Source of the DNA: Sphagnum compactum
Taxonomy: Eukaryota > Bryophyta > Sphagnopsida > Sphagnales
Reading direction: 5' to 3'
DNA length: 64,000 nucleotides
NCBI GenBank assembly: GCA_965153455.1
Contig: OZ234500.1
Coordinates: 2,232,001-2,296,000 of the forward strand
Positions within the stretch are counted from its first letter, which is position 1, and each line of letters starts with the position of its first letter. Of the stretch, positions 49,401 through 60,854 are shown in pieces. Under the pieces are notes generated by a model. The model worked only from the letters and a program-made list of their open reading frames with translations. It was not told the DNA's origin and made no database searches. A program made the translations under genes and the position numbers.

Positions 49401-51366
49401 AAATCGGGTATTTGATACACCGTGTGTTAATGAGAGTTTCATTTTGAAAAAAACCCTGCCCCTTGAATATGGGGAAAAAGTGATATCTGACCAGAACTGG
49501 TTAATACCGCTCTACTTTGGCAGCTTCAACACTAATTATACTATTTTGAGAAATATTGACAATTGATTTTTTAAAAAAATTCCAAGTTTAAGAAAATCAA
49601 GGAAAATGTTCAACCTTATAGAATATTCAATTCTTCGAAATGAAAATCTCAAAATGAAGTGATTATTCGACAAACATGTGTTGAAGCTGCCAACGTACAA
49701 TGGTAAGTAAGAAATGCTATGATAGCAAATTACCCCAAGTCTTACAAAAACCCTGTGGCTCTGTTTGGAGCCAAAAAAAGAGGAGTTTCAAGAACAAAAC
49801 AGGGGGCTTCTTCTCACAATTGATGATGGAGAGAGAGAGTATGGGAGAAAAGATGCTATGAGGGACGACAACAAGAATTCAAAAAACTCTCCATTTGGAA
49901 CATTACAACAATGATACCCCAAAAAGAAATTCTCAGTATTCTTCTTTGTTGTTGTTCTTCTGGATTTGATGGCTTCATCATATGTAGGTCGGTAAAGAAG
50001 AATTCAACTCAGGTAATGATGATGATCTTAAGCCAGCCTTGTTGAGTATCTAATATCTATGGCCTTACATACAAATTAGAATGTGCTCTGCTTGTTCATC
50101 AGCTACACACCTATTTAGCAAACTAGCCTAGCACCTAGCCTGGTTGGGCAGCAAGGTGCCTAATTAATATTTTGTTTTGGGAAAGTTATGTTTGGCAATT
50201 AAAAACAAAATAATAAAAAATAAAAAACTGGGCATTACATAATGTAATTGAATCTATTGTGCTTCAAAAGGTTCATTCAAATTTCGGCATGGTAGGCCAC
50301 ATATTTTTCAGACTTTTTAATGAGGAAAAAGGCCTTAGATTGATAGTGAAAACTTGAAAGTCTAAAATGATTTCCCTGGGAAAGTAATGTGCAAGGGATT
50401 TACTACTTCTCACACTAGTCTACAAAGTATGAGGAGATCACAAATGAATGAATAATTATAATAAAACAAATATTCAAATCAATCAATCAATCAATAATTG
50501 AGTCCATTGCAAAGCAAAGTGCCATTAGGGGCCTAATTAGGTGACTCCTTTTACAGGAGGCAATAGTTTGTTTCTCTCTGAATTAAATGAGTTCCCCTGC
50601 TTGGGCCGCCAGAGACTGCCTGCCTGCCTGCCTGCCTGCCTCGAGTTGGTAGCCCTTTTACCGAGTCCGTGCAAAGGGATACCCTTTTTTGTTTGGGTAG
50701 CTTGCCCTGGCACACCTATTTTGTTTCTTCCAACAAAGTTCGGTGGTTCCTATTCCCACTTTCTTTCAATCAGAATAGACCCAAATTGTTTTGTTGGATA
50801 GCTTGGAATGTGTGGGAATATCTATCTCCCCATTAGTTTCGTACTCTGGGTTCTGATTGCTCACGTGGTCAGACATTGGGCAATCCATCCACAGAGGAAG
50901 TAGGCAAATAGGTAGGGTGTTCATAGGAAGGGCTATTTAGTCCAGGTCAAAAAATAATAATAATACCCACAAAATGGTATTTTTTTTGCAACTGTATCAA
51001 TTCTGTGCCTATTATATTTCTATATATATACACCTATTCAGGATGCTGCTGCACGTCTGTCTGATGACCCCCTCCTTCCCCCTCCCCATCCTTCTTTGTG
51101 TGAATGAGGACAAGTGGAGGCTTCATGACAACTTAGTTTGGTGGTTGTAGCATTGGGAACATGATTTCGGCCTTTCATGGATGGCTGCAGGCAGGCTTCC
51201 AAAATAAACTAGGGTTTGAACAGGGTGCCTCTTGTCAGTCTGATGTCCTTTTGCAGGAACATGTTCAGAGTTCTGTTGCCAAATCATTGGTGAGATTGGG
51301 GCCACACACTGAATTCCCAGCAACTGGCCCACGTGACTCCATGCGCTTCCATTCTGTCCTCAAGTG
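46461..51366. other. Long intergenic stretch, no supported gene
   Basis: AT-rich sequence with scattered short frames (for example 46,998-47,225 and 48,554-48,778). None has a recognisable domain. 49,270-49,520 has GGTGGGT, TTGATAA and GGTTAAT words reminiscent of repeat A. 50,620-50,642 is a (CCTG)n tract. Confidence 0.35.
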
Positions 51367-51500
51367 CAACAAGCACACAACCTAGATCCCCGAGTTTCTT
51401 ATTCTCTTCTTCATCACATTGCACAAGAACCCAAGCCAACAAGCACACAACCTAGATCCCCCAATTCATTCATCCTCTCATCACATAGCTAAACAAGAAC
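51367..51500 (+). repeat. Two-copy 70-bp direct duplication
   Basis: The word CAACAAGCACACAACCTAGA followed by TCCC occurs at 51,367 and again 70 bases later at 51,437. CACAAGAACCCAA / AACAAGAACCCAA and TCATCACAT also recur. Confidence 0.7.
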
Positions 51501-53054
51501 CCAATTACCAAATTTTCATTCTAGAAAGAAGTGACTTAAACCTCATTCATTAATCAACCTTACTGTTAGTTACCAAAAACCCAATACAACGTTTTTGGCA
51601 AATGCTTTGAAATATGAAAAAATTGACAATATTTAGAAGTAAACATTACAAGAGAAGAAATGGTTTTTCTCACACAAAAAGTCATGCCTTCATGACACAG
51701 ATGATGTGAGGTTTCATCCATTACAATGTACAATATGTGGTGTTTATTGTGGCATGCCGCATATATTACATGAAAATGGGTAATCTGACATTAGGTAATG
51801 ATACATGTATATTACACATGTGTCATGAGTTGCAACTTTTCGTGTGAGAAAATTCACATTCTCTTTAAGCGATTTTTTTTTGGAATACAAAATAGGTGAG
51901 ATACCTTAGGTTGACGCATCGCATGGTTAGGAATTGACACATGGCATGGTTAGGAATTGACACATCACATTTTGCCAACGAGATACCTAATTACTAGCGA
52001 CTTTTAGCAAGTCTTTTAAGGGTTAAGGTTGCACAACATATTTCTTGATGTACTCGTATGCTAGCCCTGAGTATGTGTACAAAACACATAGTACTCAAGA
52101 GGGAGTACAACAATTTTTGATAAGATTGACCACATTCTTACAAAGAACAACTTCTTATAAGTACTATGGAATGTCCTTGCCTTCATTCGTATACATCCCA
52201 TGACTTCGAAATACACTTTGAAGGGCACCACTTGGTTTGTGGGAAGTAATTTAATCAAATTGGACTTCAAATCCCAAATGAGTTCCAATTCCCAGGTACC
52301 ATGTTCAGTTTTCATCCAAGAATAACTTGGAAGGCGGGATTGTTGAGAGACCTTTACAGTTATTTATCTTATGGGCCTGTGCTAGTCGCCGCTCACTATA
52401 TATCTTAACTCCTAAGTGTCATTGATCTCCTGACAAGCGGAGTCACCATGTTGCAACAACTGCAGTGCATTAGGCATACTGGTTCATTATTTTCTGGCAA
52501 ATCCGACCCCATGCAAGTTGGATTGGCAAGTTATCAAAGGACTTATCTCCTTGAAGTTGTTGTGTCAAGAAAATGCAATTAGGCCCGACACTAGCACAAA
52601 AGTATGTGAGCAAACAGTAGTCAAGACACTTTGGTTCAGAGGTATGTAGACGAGGGGAGGGGGCCAATCTTGTGAACACATAATTTGAGCTGTCAGCAAT
52701 TATATCCTTCATCATTTCTCACAGTAGCCTCCTTCCGCAACATGTGCCTTATGCTCAGTGGTGAATGCTCTGGGTTGTTCAGAGTAAACTTTGGTTGTTT
52801 CAAGTTTCAATGCCTGATGAAGGATAGTTGCTCACAAGTGTGTACTGGACCCATATATTGTCTGCTCGCTCTCTCATTCCCATTCTTAAGAGAAAATGCC
52901 TATCTTTTGAGCAAGCAATGTCAACATATGAGTAATCTGAACATCTTTCAGAGAATTTGGGAAAGTCTACAACTAAGTTATTGCATCAACACAATTATAT
53001 AGCTCCTTACGTTTTCCCCCTACAGCTGCTGAATCCTGCCATGGTAGTACAGAT
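51501..53054. other. Intergenic, unidentified coding-like fragments
   Basis: Minus frames at 52,061-52,315 (starting MKTEHGTWELELIWDLKSN) and 52,470-52,715 read somewhat protein-like and may be parts of a broken gene. I cannot name them. 51,925-51,970 has a short direct repeat (GGTTAGGAATTGACACAT). Confidence 0.25.
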
Positions 53055-53725
53055 TATATGACCCAGCACCCACCAGTGCACCATCAGTTGGAAACCCATT
53101 ATAACTCAATTGTGAATGAACTATAAGTGAGTTGTAAGGTTCCACCTTGGTAAGCCTATCATGTGAAACCTTCCTATTCACGCTAGGAAAGTAAAGACTT
53201 ATGTGTGATTCCAGTAATGATGATAATCAGAACTGGTTTAGGCAAAGCAGATATTGGGTCCAATAACGTCACTAGGACAGTTCCAACATGGTTGTCTAGT
53301 TGACAATTTCAAAAACAATTCATACTTACCTCATTCTGGTGTGTAAATATGTCACTCTTATCCTAATAACTATCTCACTCTTTTCCTCTCCCCACCAACA
53401 TGAATATCAAAAGACAAATTAACAAGTGCCTTTTCATGTTCATGGTATTTAAATTTAATTTGAGATTGACATAAATAATGGTGAACTATTGGAACATAAA
53501 AAGAAGGGGGAAAAAAAGTTGAGCCCAAGTTTGATAAGTATCATAAGAAATGCAAGTGGTTACCATGTGGGTAAGTGAGTAGGAAAGGCACTTAGTATCT
53601 ACTTGGCAGGCAGATGCATGTGGATGGTTGATACATAGCTAACGGGACAGGAATACAATGAAAAAGTGTTTTCCTGTCCACACACCATTCATCCTGCACA
53701 GTGCACTTGTGAGTGGTGGTTCACT
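53055..53725 (+). repeat. Dispersed repeat B, longest copy
   Basis: Runs from GACCCAGCACCCACCAGTGC to GGTTCACTCCAGCC and matches the copies at 6,018/7,380 and 37,810. No open frame, no long terminal repeat and no TIR could be recognised. It is probably a non-autonomous element of about 670 bp. Confidence 0.6.
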
Positions 53726-55159
53726 CCAGCCAAAGTAGTACAACATTGGCTTCCCTTTCAATCAAGTTCCCTGTTTTACAAGCTCATGCCTCAATTAACA
53801 CAATGTAGAGTGGCTTTGCATGAAAGCAAGAGGATAGGTAGATCCCCATTCATTTATTGCATTGAGTATTTTTTTCTTTTTCTTTCTTTTTGGACATGAA
53901 TGAACAACTCCAATGCAAAGAAAGACAAGTACAACATAACTCCAATGGGAAAACCTACCCCAGGCAAAGCCCACGCCAAAACCAAGCGCAGCTACTAAAG
54001 TGAACATTTTAGAGCATTTTTTTTGTTTTGAATGGGGTTGTAACATGAAAACGTGGATGATAGAAATTTTAGGGTTATTGCGGGAATGGGTCACTTACTA
54101 TCGTTATCTTGGCTTCCAAAAATCACCTATTATCTTGTCATTTATCATTCACAAGAGTGCTTGTTATGGGTGGGCATTTCTTCAGAAGATAACTATGATG
54201 TTAAAAATGAGCAAAAGGTTAAGGATTAGCACTAAGTTTTTGTTTTTCTTTTATGTGGAAGAGAATTGCACAAAGTGATGGAGCTGGCAAGGAGCCAAGA
54301 CTACCAAACAACAACAAGACCTTAAGATAAGCATATTCTTCCTAGTTTTTACTTTGGGATTAATGTAATAAATTGTCTTTGCACAATGTTTTGCGTGAAT
54401 TTTAATCATTTTTGGGATGAATGCCAAGAATGATTTTTTTCTGGCCTCTAATGGTTTCAATGCACTAGAATTAGCAAGCATAATATCAATGTGTGATGGG
54501 TCATTAGGGAAAAATGATGGAGGGGATGAAAGGCTTTAAAGGATTATGTGGATGGTCAATTGTGAGATTCATTATTCAAATTTGGTATATTTGAATCAGA
54601 CCATAGTCGTCATTGGGGAGGTTTGAGTGCCTTTGTTTGTGGGATCTTTGAACATTCATCTATTTCATGGGAGAACTAAAGTTAGTTGAAGATGCATAGG
54701 AATTTTGCCAATGAAGTGATGATTGTTTGTTCAGCATCATCTTCTAATCTTGATTAAGTTATGGCATGAGATTTAAGGGTCTTTGAATAAGTTAGTAGAA
54801 TTTCAAAATCAAGTGACCATGATAGCCAATGACAAGGAATTCAGAATGTGTTGATCCATCATTTGTCCATAGATTATTGTTAAGTGTGGCAAGGTGGCAA
54901 GGACTCAAATTTGGTGTTATTGTTGTTTTTTTACTAAGAAATTTGTTTGAAATGAACATAACATTTCTTTAGGTTGTTGTATGTAGTCAAACATTAAACT
55001 TTATGTGCCCTATTTTTTGATATAAAAGCTATTAGATTTTGAAACATTTGTATGTATAGATGCTTTTGGGATTATTATGTCATTTTGTAAAATGTTTTTA
55101 ACATGTTAGATTGTAGTGAAGAAAATTCTATGTCGAGAAAAGATCTTCAAATTTCACAT
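53726..55159. other. Intergenic, no supported gene
   Basis: AT-rich with short frames on both strands. No recognisable protein, RNA gene or repeat. Confidence 0.35.
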
Positions 55160-56880
55160 GAGCAACAATGGAAGTAATTATTTGACAAGGATACAAGGAT
55201 TTTTGCACCTAAGACAAGATCTATAATTCTTCACATCACAGGATTTGGAATAATCAACATTGTTGGTTTGAATCCATCTAAAGCAAGGATTGGAGACATA
55301 ATTGTTAGAATAACACATAATGCATTTGAGATTAAAGCCTAGGTGTGGATGAAGGTGTGTGATGGTAGCAGAGCATGGAGAGGTGTTGTTCAATTTCAAG
55401 GAAAAACATATTTCTCCCACTTCTTCTATTCCATTTCTAGTCCCCATTTATGAGATTCATTGCCATGCAATGGAGATATTTGGATACTAAATGGAACAAT
55501 ATTTGAAAGTCACAAAGTTCGTTTTTGTTCCTAGGTTAGAAGAACTATTTACTTTAGGAGATAAAATTATCAAAGTAGAACATATAGATGTTTCTTTAAG
55601 GTGATGAGTTGGAGAGCCAAATATGATCACTACGAGGAACCACAGTGGAATTATGAAGTATTTGAAACGGCCACTTTTGCTTTGATACCTATGGACTTTG
55701 GGGATGTGTTTAAAGAAAGACAAAACTGATCCATGGTTGATGAAGTTAGATGTATCACAACATGATGAGATTGTCATGAAAAAGTTGGTGGAAGATGAAC
55801 AAACAACCAACACCAGTTAGAAAACTTCCATTCCAAATAAATTCTCCAACCCATTCTCCTATAAATTCACCATTAATAATGATGAATGATGAAAACCTCT
55901 GCTTTTTGTAAGGGATGTCTAGATACTGAAATCATCAATAAAAGGAAACAAATTTGTTAGATTTTTCTTGTTAGGTATGGAAAATTTGTTTAAGAAAGGA
56001 GATAAGATTATCAAGGTAGAGCATGCAAGAATAACTTCTTGATTGTTAAATTGGTTTTTAGACCAAGAAGCTACAAGGAAAATTGTTTGGAAAATAGAAA
56101 ATGAAGACTATGTAGATTTTTGTGTTGAATAGATAGCTTTATATTATGACCATTTCGTGTTAGTAATGATGAACCTTAAAGGCATGGATGAATTATTTTG
56201 GGGTAAAAAACTTGAAGATGTACATGACTGGGTTAACGTTTTGAAATGGTAGCTAAAGTGAAGGGGATTTATGAACTTAAATTGTTCAAGATTGACATGC
56301 TAAATTTAAGGGGAAGATCTAAGGAGTGATAATAAAGTTGACATCATATTGAAAGCAAATGTTGGAAGAAAGGGAAGGAGACCAAGTCACATTCAACTAC
56401 AAATAATTACCTAGAAGTACTTGTGGATGATGAAGTAACAATGCTAGAACAATTGAATAGGCTATGTGGGACCAAACATGACATGTTTTTCAAAGCTAAA
56501 ATCTTTAAAAGGCAGCTACCAATGGAAATGCAAACACCAGAGATTGATGAAACAAATGATATAACTATAGGATTTCGACCCATGGATGTCATGAAAGAAA
56601 GACCATCATGCTTTAAGATTTTGACACACTTGATAAAAGGAATTTAAAAAAAAACTCTAATGGAAACTATTTTGTCCATATTAAGGGAGTTGGAGTACTT
56701 GGAAAGTCTTATGAAGTTAGCTTGGAAGAAGAAGGATGATAGTTTGAAATGATCAAACTTGATAAAGTTAGAGGAGACACTTGCAATTCACAAAATATTC
56801 ATTAACAAATGTCATCAAAACAAAACACTACATCTATTAATAGAGGTCAACAATCATTTGATTGAAAGACTAGTTGATAC
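55160..56880 (+). pseudogene. Decayed retroelement-like (gag-like) sequence
   Basis: Plus-strand fragments read like protein with frequent stops. Examples are LEELFTLGDKIIKVEHIDVS near 55,540 and the similar LFKKGDKIIKVEHARIT near 55,990, suggesting two related blocks. Further pieces are VHDWVNVLKW / AKVKGIYELKLFKIDMLNLR at about 56,225-56,310, which resembles the gag capsid region of plant Ty3/gypsy-like elements, and 56,423-56,647. Sequence up to the LTR start still reads KLEETLAIHKIFINK. It seems to be an older dead element into which the methyltransferase retrotransposon inserted. Confidence 0.35.
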
Positions 56881-56884
56881 TTGT

Positions 56885-56929
56885 CATGCCCGTACATGGC
56901 CTCATACATGATGGCCAGTTACGGGCATG
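56885..56929. repeat. LTR-terminal inverted repeat
   Basis: CATGCCCGTA (56,885-56,894) pairs with TACGGGCATG (56,920-56,929). CATGGCC/GGCCA extend the stem inward, and the loop TCATACATGAT is itself near-palindromic. Confidence 0.85.
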
Positions 56930-57006
56930 CCCATGTGTGTTTTAGGGTTGATGTACAGTCTTAGGCGACTGTACGCCATTAGATACTTAGGGTTTGTTGA
57001 CGACGG

Positions 57007-57015
57007 TATAAAAGG
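57007..57015 (+). promoter_or_regulatory. TATA box of the retrotransposon LTR
   Basis: TATAAAAGG, a strong plant TATA box, about 125 bases into the LTR. It predicts a transcript start near 57,040 and a very short U3. Confidence 0.65.
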
Positions 57016-57486
57016 TCCAAACCTTGCTTTCTCCTTTAGTTTTTCTAGAATTCCTTTGTCAGGAGTTTTCTCCATCATAAGCTAGGATTTCTAGATGCTC
57101 ACGGCGGCCATTGCACGGCCACCGTCTACATACACTTCATTTCTTTCTTGCTTTGCATCTCAATTCTAGAAAAACTCTATTCCCTGTTGCTTCATGTTGA
57201 AAGCAACAGATTTCTTGTGCTTTTGAAATTCTTGAGTTGTTGCTACTCGTGTTGTTGCTGCTGGAAGGAGCGCGTTACTACTGTTGCTACTGGTGTTGTT
57301 GGAGGGAGCTTTGCGTTTCTTACAACCAACCAAGAGCTTTGCGTTTCTTACAACCAACCAAACAGGGACAAACGAAGTCGGGACACTAGAGAGCAGGTGT
57401 CAAAACTTCTCTCTTTCTCCCATTCTTTTTCTCTCTTCAAGTTGTTGGGTAAAAAAAAAAAAAAACAAAAACGATGTTGTAGCGTT

Positions 57487-57800
57487 GTCGGACATCGCAG
57501 CAACGCTCTGAGGCCCAGCGCGCTGCCGGACATCGCAGCAACACACTGCGAGGTCCAGCGCGCTGCCGGGCATCGCAGCAACGCTGCGAGGTCCAGCGCG
57601 TTGCTGGCCATCGCAGCAACGTTGCGACGTCCAGCGCGTTGCTGGCCATCGCAGCAACGTTGCGACGTCCAGCGCGTTGCTGGCCATCGTAGCAACGTTG
57701 CGACGTCCAGCACGTTGCTGCAGCAGCGCCGCAAGAACGCTGCAAGCTGCAGTGCGTTGCTGGCCAGCGCCGTAACAACGCTGCGAGCTGCAATGCTCCC
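57487..57800 (+). repeat. CpG-dense 38-bp tandem repeat in the LTR/leader
   Basis: About eight units of roughly 38 bp contain GGCCATCGCAGCAACGTTGC, GACGTCCAGCGCG and TTGCT; exact 38-base spacing is visible between 57,606 and 57,644. By hand count about 25 CpG sites fall in the 180 bases 57,481-57,660, against an AT-rich, CpG-poor background. Long frames on both strands here are translations of the repeat. Confidence 0.85.
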
Positions 57801-57887
57801 GGCCATTGTTGCAACGTTGCGAGGAGCTGCAGTGTAGCGCCGCCGCCCGCCATCGCCGCAGCGGCGGCTGAGCTCTACACGTCCGAT

Positions 57888-57995
57888 GTTGGACTTTCGT
57901 CCGATGTCCGTCGGATTTTCGTCCGACTTTCGTCGGACGTCCGTCGGACTTTCGTCGGACGTCCGTCCAACTTTCGTCCGTCGAACTTCCGTCCG
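57888..57995 (+). repeat. TTTCGTCCGAC / GTCGGAC repeat block
   Basis: Short units TTTCGTC(C/G)GAC and GTCCGTCGGAC alternate. GTCCGAC and GTCGGAC are reverse complements, so the block can form many small hairpins. Every unit carries at least two CpG sites. Confidence 0.8.
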
Positions 57996-58016
57996 ACGTC
58001 CGGCCTGCGTCATTGC

Positions 58017-58133
58017 TGACGTCATCGTCTTGCGTCCGGCCTACGTCACTGCTGACGTCATCGTCCTGCGTCCCTGCTGACGTCATCGTCCTACGTCCTA
58101 CTTACGTCATCGTCATACGTCCTGCTGACGTCA
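58017..58133. promoter_or_regulatory. Cluster of TGACGTCA (bZIP-type) motifs
   Basis: Exact TGACGTCA palindromes lie at 58,017, 58,053, 58,078 and 58,126, with near-matches CTACGTCA (58,041) and TTACGTCA (58,102). The spacer is a CCTGCGTCC-like word. TGACGTCA is a classical bZIP/TGA-factor site. The cluster is downstream of the TATA box, so it may be an internal enhancer or simply part of the CpG-rich repeat. Confidence 0.55.
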
Positions 58134-58416
58134 TCCACTTGCCGTCCTGTGCCCTGCTGTCCTGCCGACTTGACGTCTTGCCAACTTGACGTCTTGCCAC
58201 CTTGACGTCTTACGTGATACCGTACTGCAGTCCTGCGTTCTACACATTATGGTCGTGCATCTTGTGGTCTTGTGGTCTTGTGGTCTTGTAGCTTATCTTG
58301 TTGCATTCTGCCGTACTACTGTCTTGCGATTAGGGAGATTCAAACCATACATTGTGTTAGAATTTTGTAATTGAGGGATTATATTAGTACAAAATTTTGG
58401 GGCATGGGACAACACC

Positions 58417-60498
58417 ATGTCCTCGGATGATGAAAGTAGCATTACTCATCCAGAGCCAAGGTATCAGTTACGAAGTAACACACAACCCTTTGAACCAATA
58501 TCTTTGAGTTCACGATCCTCACGACGGTACCACCAAGCATCCACAACACCATCATCATCTAGTATAACTCCTATTAGGAATTCAGGTTTGGGTTACACTA
58601 CATCAACAACACACCAGAGCCCATTTGGAGGGGTTAATCAGTGGGGTACACTTACTACTGCACCTGCTTTCACACCATCACCATATACTCCGTTGCAAGC
58701 TGTGACTTCAACACCCATATACACCATGGAGGTCAGCAGTTCCTCTGGGAGAATTGAGAAGTTCAGCGGAAGGCCAGGTACTATTTCTTTGAGAGAGTTC
58801 AAGGCAACTTTCTCAATTGTGGTTTGTGAATTGGAGCTCAAGTATGGCGCTAATTACACCGAGGCGTTTGCATTCAAACAATTGGCTCGTTATGTGCATT
58901 ATGAGGCATTGGATGTCTACGAACAACATTCTGCAAGGATTTTGGGCGTCACCCAGATTCCCAATCCAGCTTACGCCATAGCCATCGCCACCGCCTCTCA
59001 AGCTGCATTGCAAGCTGCAATTGCACATCACGGGACTGTGCCGAATAATCCAGACCCGGTACCTACCTTAGTAAACCTTTCTCCTCAACAACTCATTGCT
59101 GCTACTGCAAACATTCCTCCCACCACTAATGCGCCAGCTTTTGCTAATCCAGTGGGGGAATTCTTCCGAATTCTTAAGCTGGAATTTCCAATCAAAAGTT
59201 CTGAAAAAATTTTACAACTCACCACCTTCTCTTGGCAGAAGGATGAAACCCTCAAGATGCTCTACAGGAGGCTTCTCAAACTCAAAGAGGATACCCAGAG
59301 CATCACCGACTTGGAAGCTGCCCACCGGTATCTTCGTTCGTTAGAAGGTACTCCAACACTCCACGCGCAGGTTTTGCAATGGGTCTTTGCAGAATTTAGA
59401 GACTCGTACACTTTGCTGGATGTGTACAACATTTCCGAAAAGCTGGAATTGGTTCATGCACACTATGAGGCCAGTACTATGAGGCCTCCATCACGTTCAA
59501 GGCCTCAACCTACACCAGCTGCGCCAACTAGATCATCACATTCTTCTTCAAGGACTAAAGCGGTGCACTCGGCTACACCCATCCTACCTTCTTGCAACTA
59601 CTGTGGCAATCCTGCCCACAAAGCTAGTGAGTGCAACATTCCTTCTGAGGATCCCTTTTGTGATTATTGTGGGAAAGAGGGACATCAGTAATCTGTCTGT
59701 TTTGCCAAGTTTCCAGAGCGGAAGCAACTCCGATTACAACGGCAAAATCTGCCAGCATCTTCCGCTATCCCTCAACCAAAAGCCAAGGCACTTCAGCCTT
59801 CCACTCAGGCTTTACCCACCAAGGGTAATTCCAACAAGAATGTTAAGAAGAAGGAGCACAATGCTGACAAGAGGGAGGTGCTTCAAGCCCATGCAATTCA
59901 AGTTCAGACTTTACAAAATGAACTCAAATCATTGAGGGCTCAACTTGCTAATCTAAAAGGCAAGTCTTCCCAACCAGCTAGTCATGCCCAACCTGTACAA
60001 GGTTCAGGATCACGAGAGGGACCTCCTAGGTCGTTCTATGGCCTTCCACACGATGCCATGGTTGGGGAGTACGTTCTTTCCACTCCACACAATTCTAGTC
60101 TCACACCAGAATTTACTACTTCTTTTTGCTCTTCCTATGTCGCGGCACAAGAAGCTAGTGTGGCACCCAGAGTCTCTGCCACTAGGCAAGTAATTCAGAC
60201 TGATGGACTCGCATCTGGTTCAAGTCCTATTACCAGGGCTAGAGGAGCTCGAGCAGTCATGCCACAATCTTTTCGTCCTCTCAACATGGAAGAAGAACAC
60301 ACCTTGTTGGCGAGGGGGGAGGAGACTCCTACACCACAAGCTATTAGGGCATCAAATTCTCGTGTCCTAGGAATACATGTACATCAGGAAAACACACAAT
60401 TTTCCACTGATCAGCTTATGGAATGCCAACTTCAAATGCATGAAGTGACGCAAAAGCTTGTGAGTACACCATTGTTTAGTTTTCAAGATTTGAGCTAA
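58417..60498 (+). pseudogene. gag: Retrotransposon gag with two zinc knuckles and C-terminal coiled coil
   Basis: The frame starts at ATG 58,417 and reads 424 codons to a TAA at 59,689-59,691. It then continues open in the same frame to 60,498. Gag forms the particle and its nucleocapsid binds the RNA. Residues 1-110 are Ser/Thr/Pro-rich. A capsid-like helical region spans about 140-360 (FFRILKLEFPIKSSEKILQL, LKMLYRRLLKLKEDTQS). Then come two CCHC knuckles: CNYCGNPAHKASEC is complete; the second, CDYCGKEGHQ-stop-SVC, is cut exactly by the TAA. Its spacing is perfect if the stop was one amino acid, so the stop is a mutation (probably CAA to TAA). After the knuckles a Lys/Glu-rich coiled coil (VQTLQNELKSLRAQLANLK) and a Ser-rich tail follow. 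Confidence 0.88.
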
Positions 60499-60854
60499 GC
60501 ACCAAGGACATGATTGCAATCTTAGAGGATACCTTGAACACTACATCAGGTCCTCTACCAAGCCCTGATCCACATGCTACAGAGGTCCCATCCAACACCT
60601 TGGAGAGACATTCGATTGGCTCACGTGTTGTAGATGGCGTTCGTAATCTGATCACTAGAACTAGCATGGCTAAACTAGTGGGCTTTCCTACCTCTGATTC
60701 TACATTCACATATCAGAAGGGAGTTTAGAACACCTCACTTGTGGATTTGTTACTCAGCAAAGGTGTTGTGGATAGCCATTCTCTCCACAAAGTCTCTCAC
60801 TCATTTCCGAAGGTGGTACCTAGTGAGAGAACTTCCATCGCCACCGGAGTTGCC

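Larger units (their letters stand above)
56882..58391 (+). repeat. Presumed 5' LTR (3' boundary uncertain)
   Basis: Starts with TG in TGTCATGCCCG, a typical LTR end. The 3' end is placed at the CA at 58,390-58,391, just before TTTTGGGGCATGGGAC, which could be a primer-binding site region but does not match the usual initiator-Met tRNA word TGGTATCAGAGC. Without the 3' LTR in view, the leader repeats could lie either in U5 or in the untranslated leader. Confidence 0.45.

Noticed and set aside
57148-58086. Overlapping 138- to 229-codon frames on both strands
   Set aside because: They span the CpG-rich tandem repeats and exist in several phases on both strands, as expected when a GC-rich repeat has few stops. 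No start context or domain; the gag ATG at 58,417 is the better first gene.
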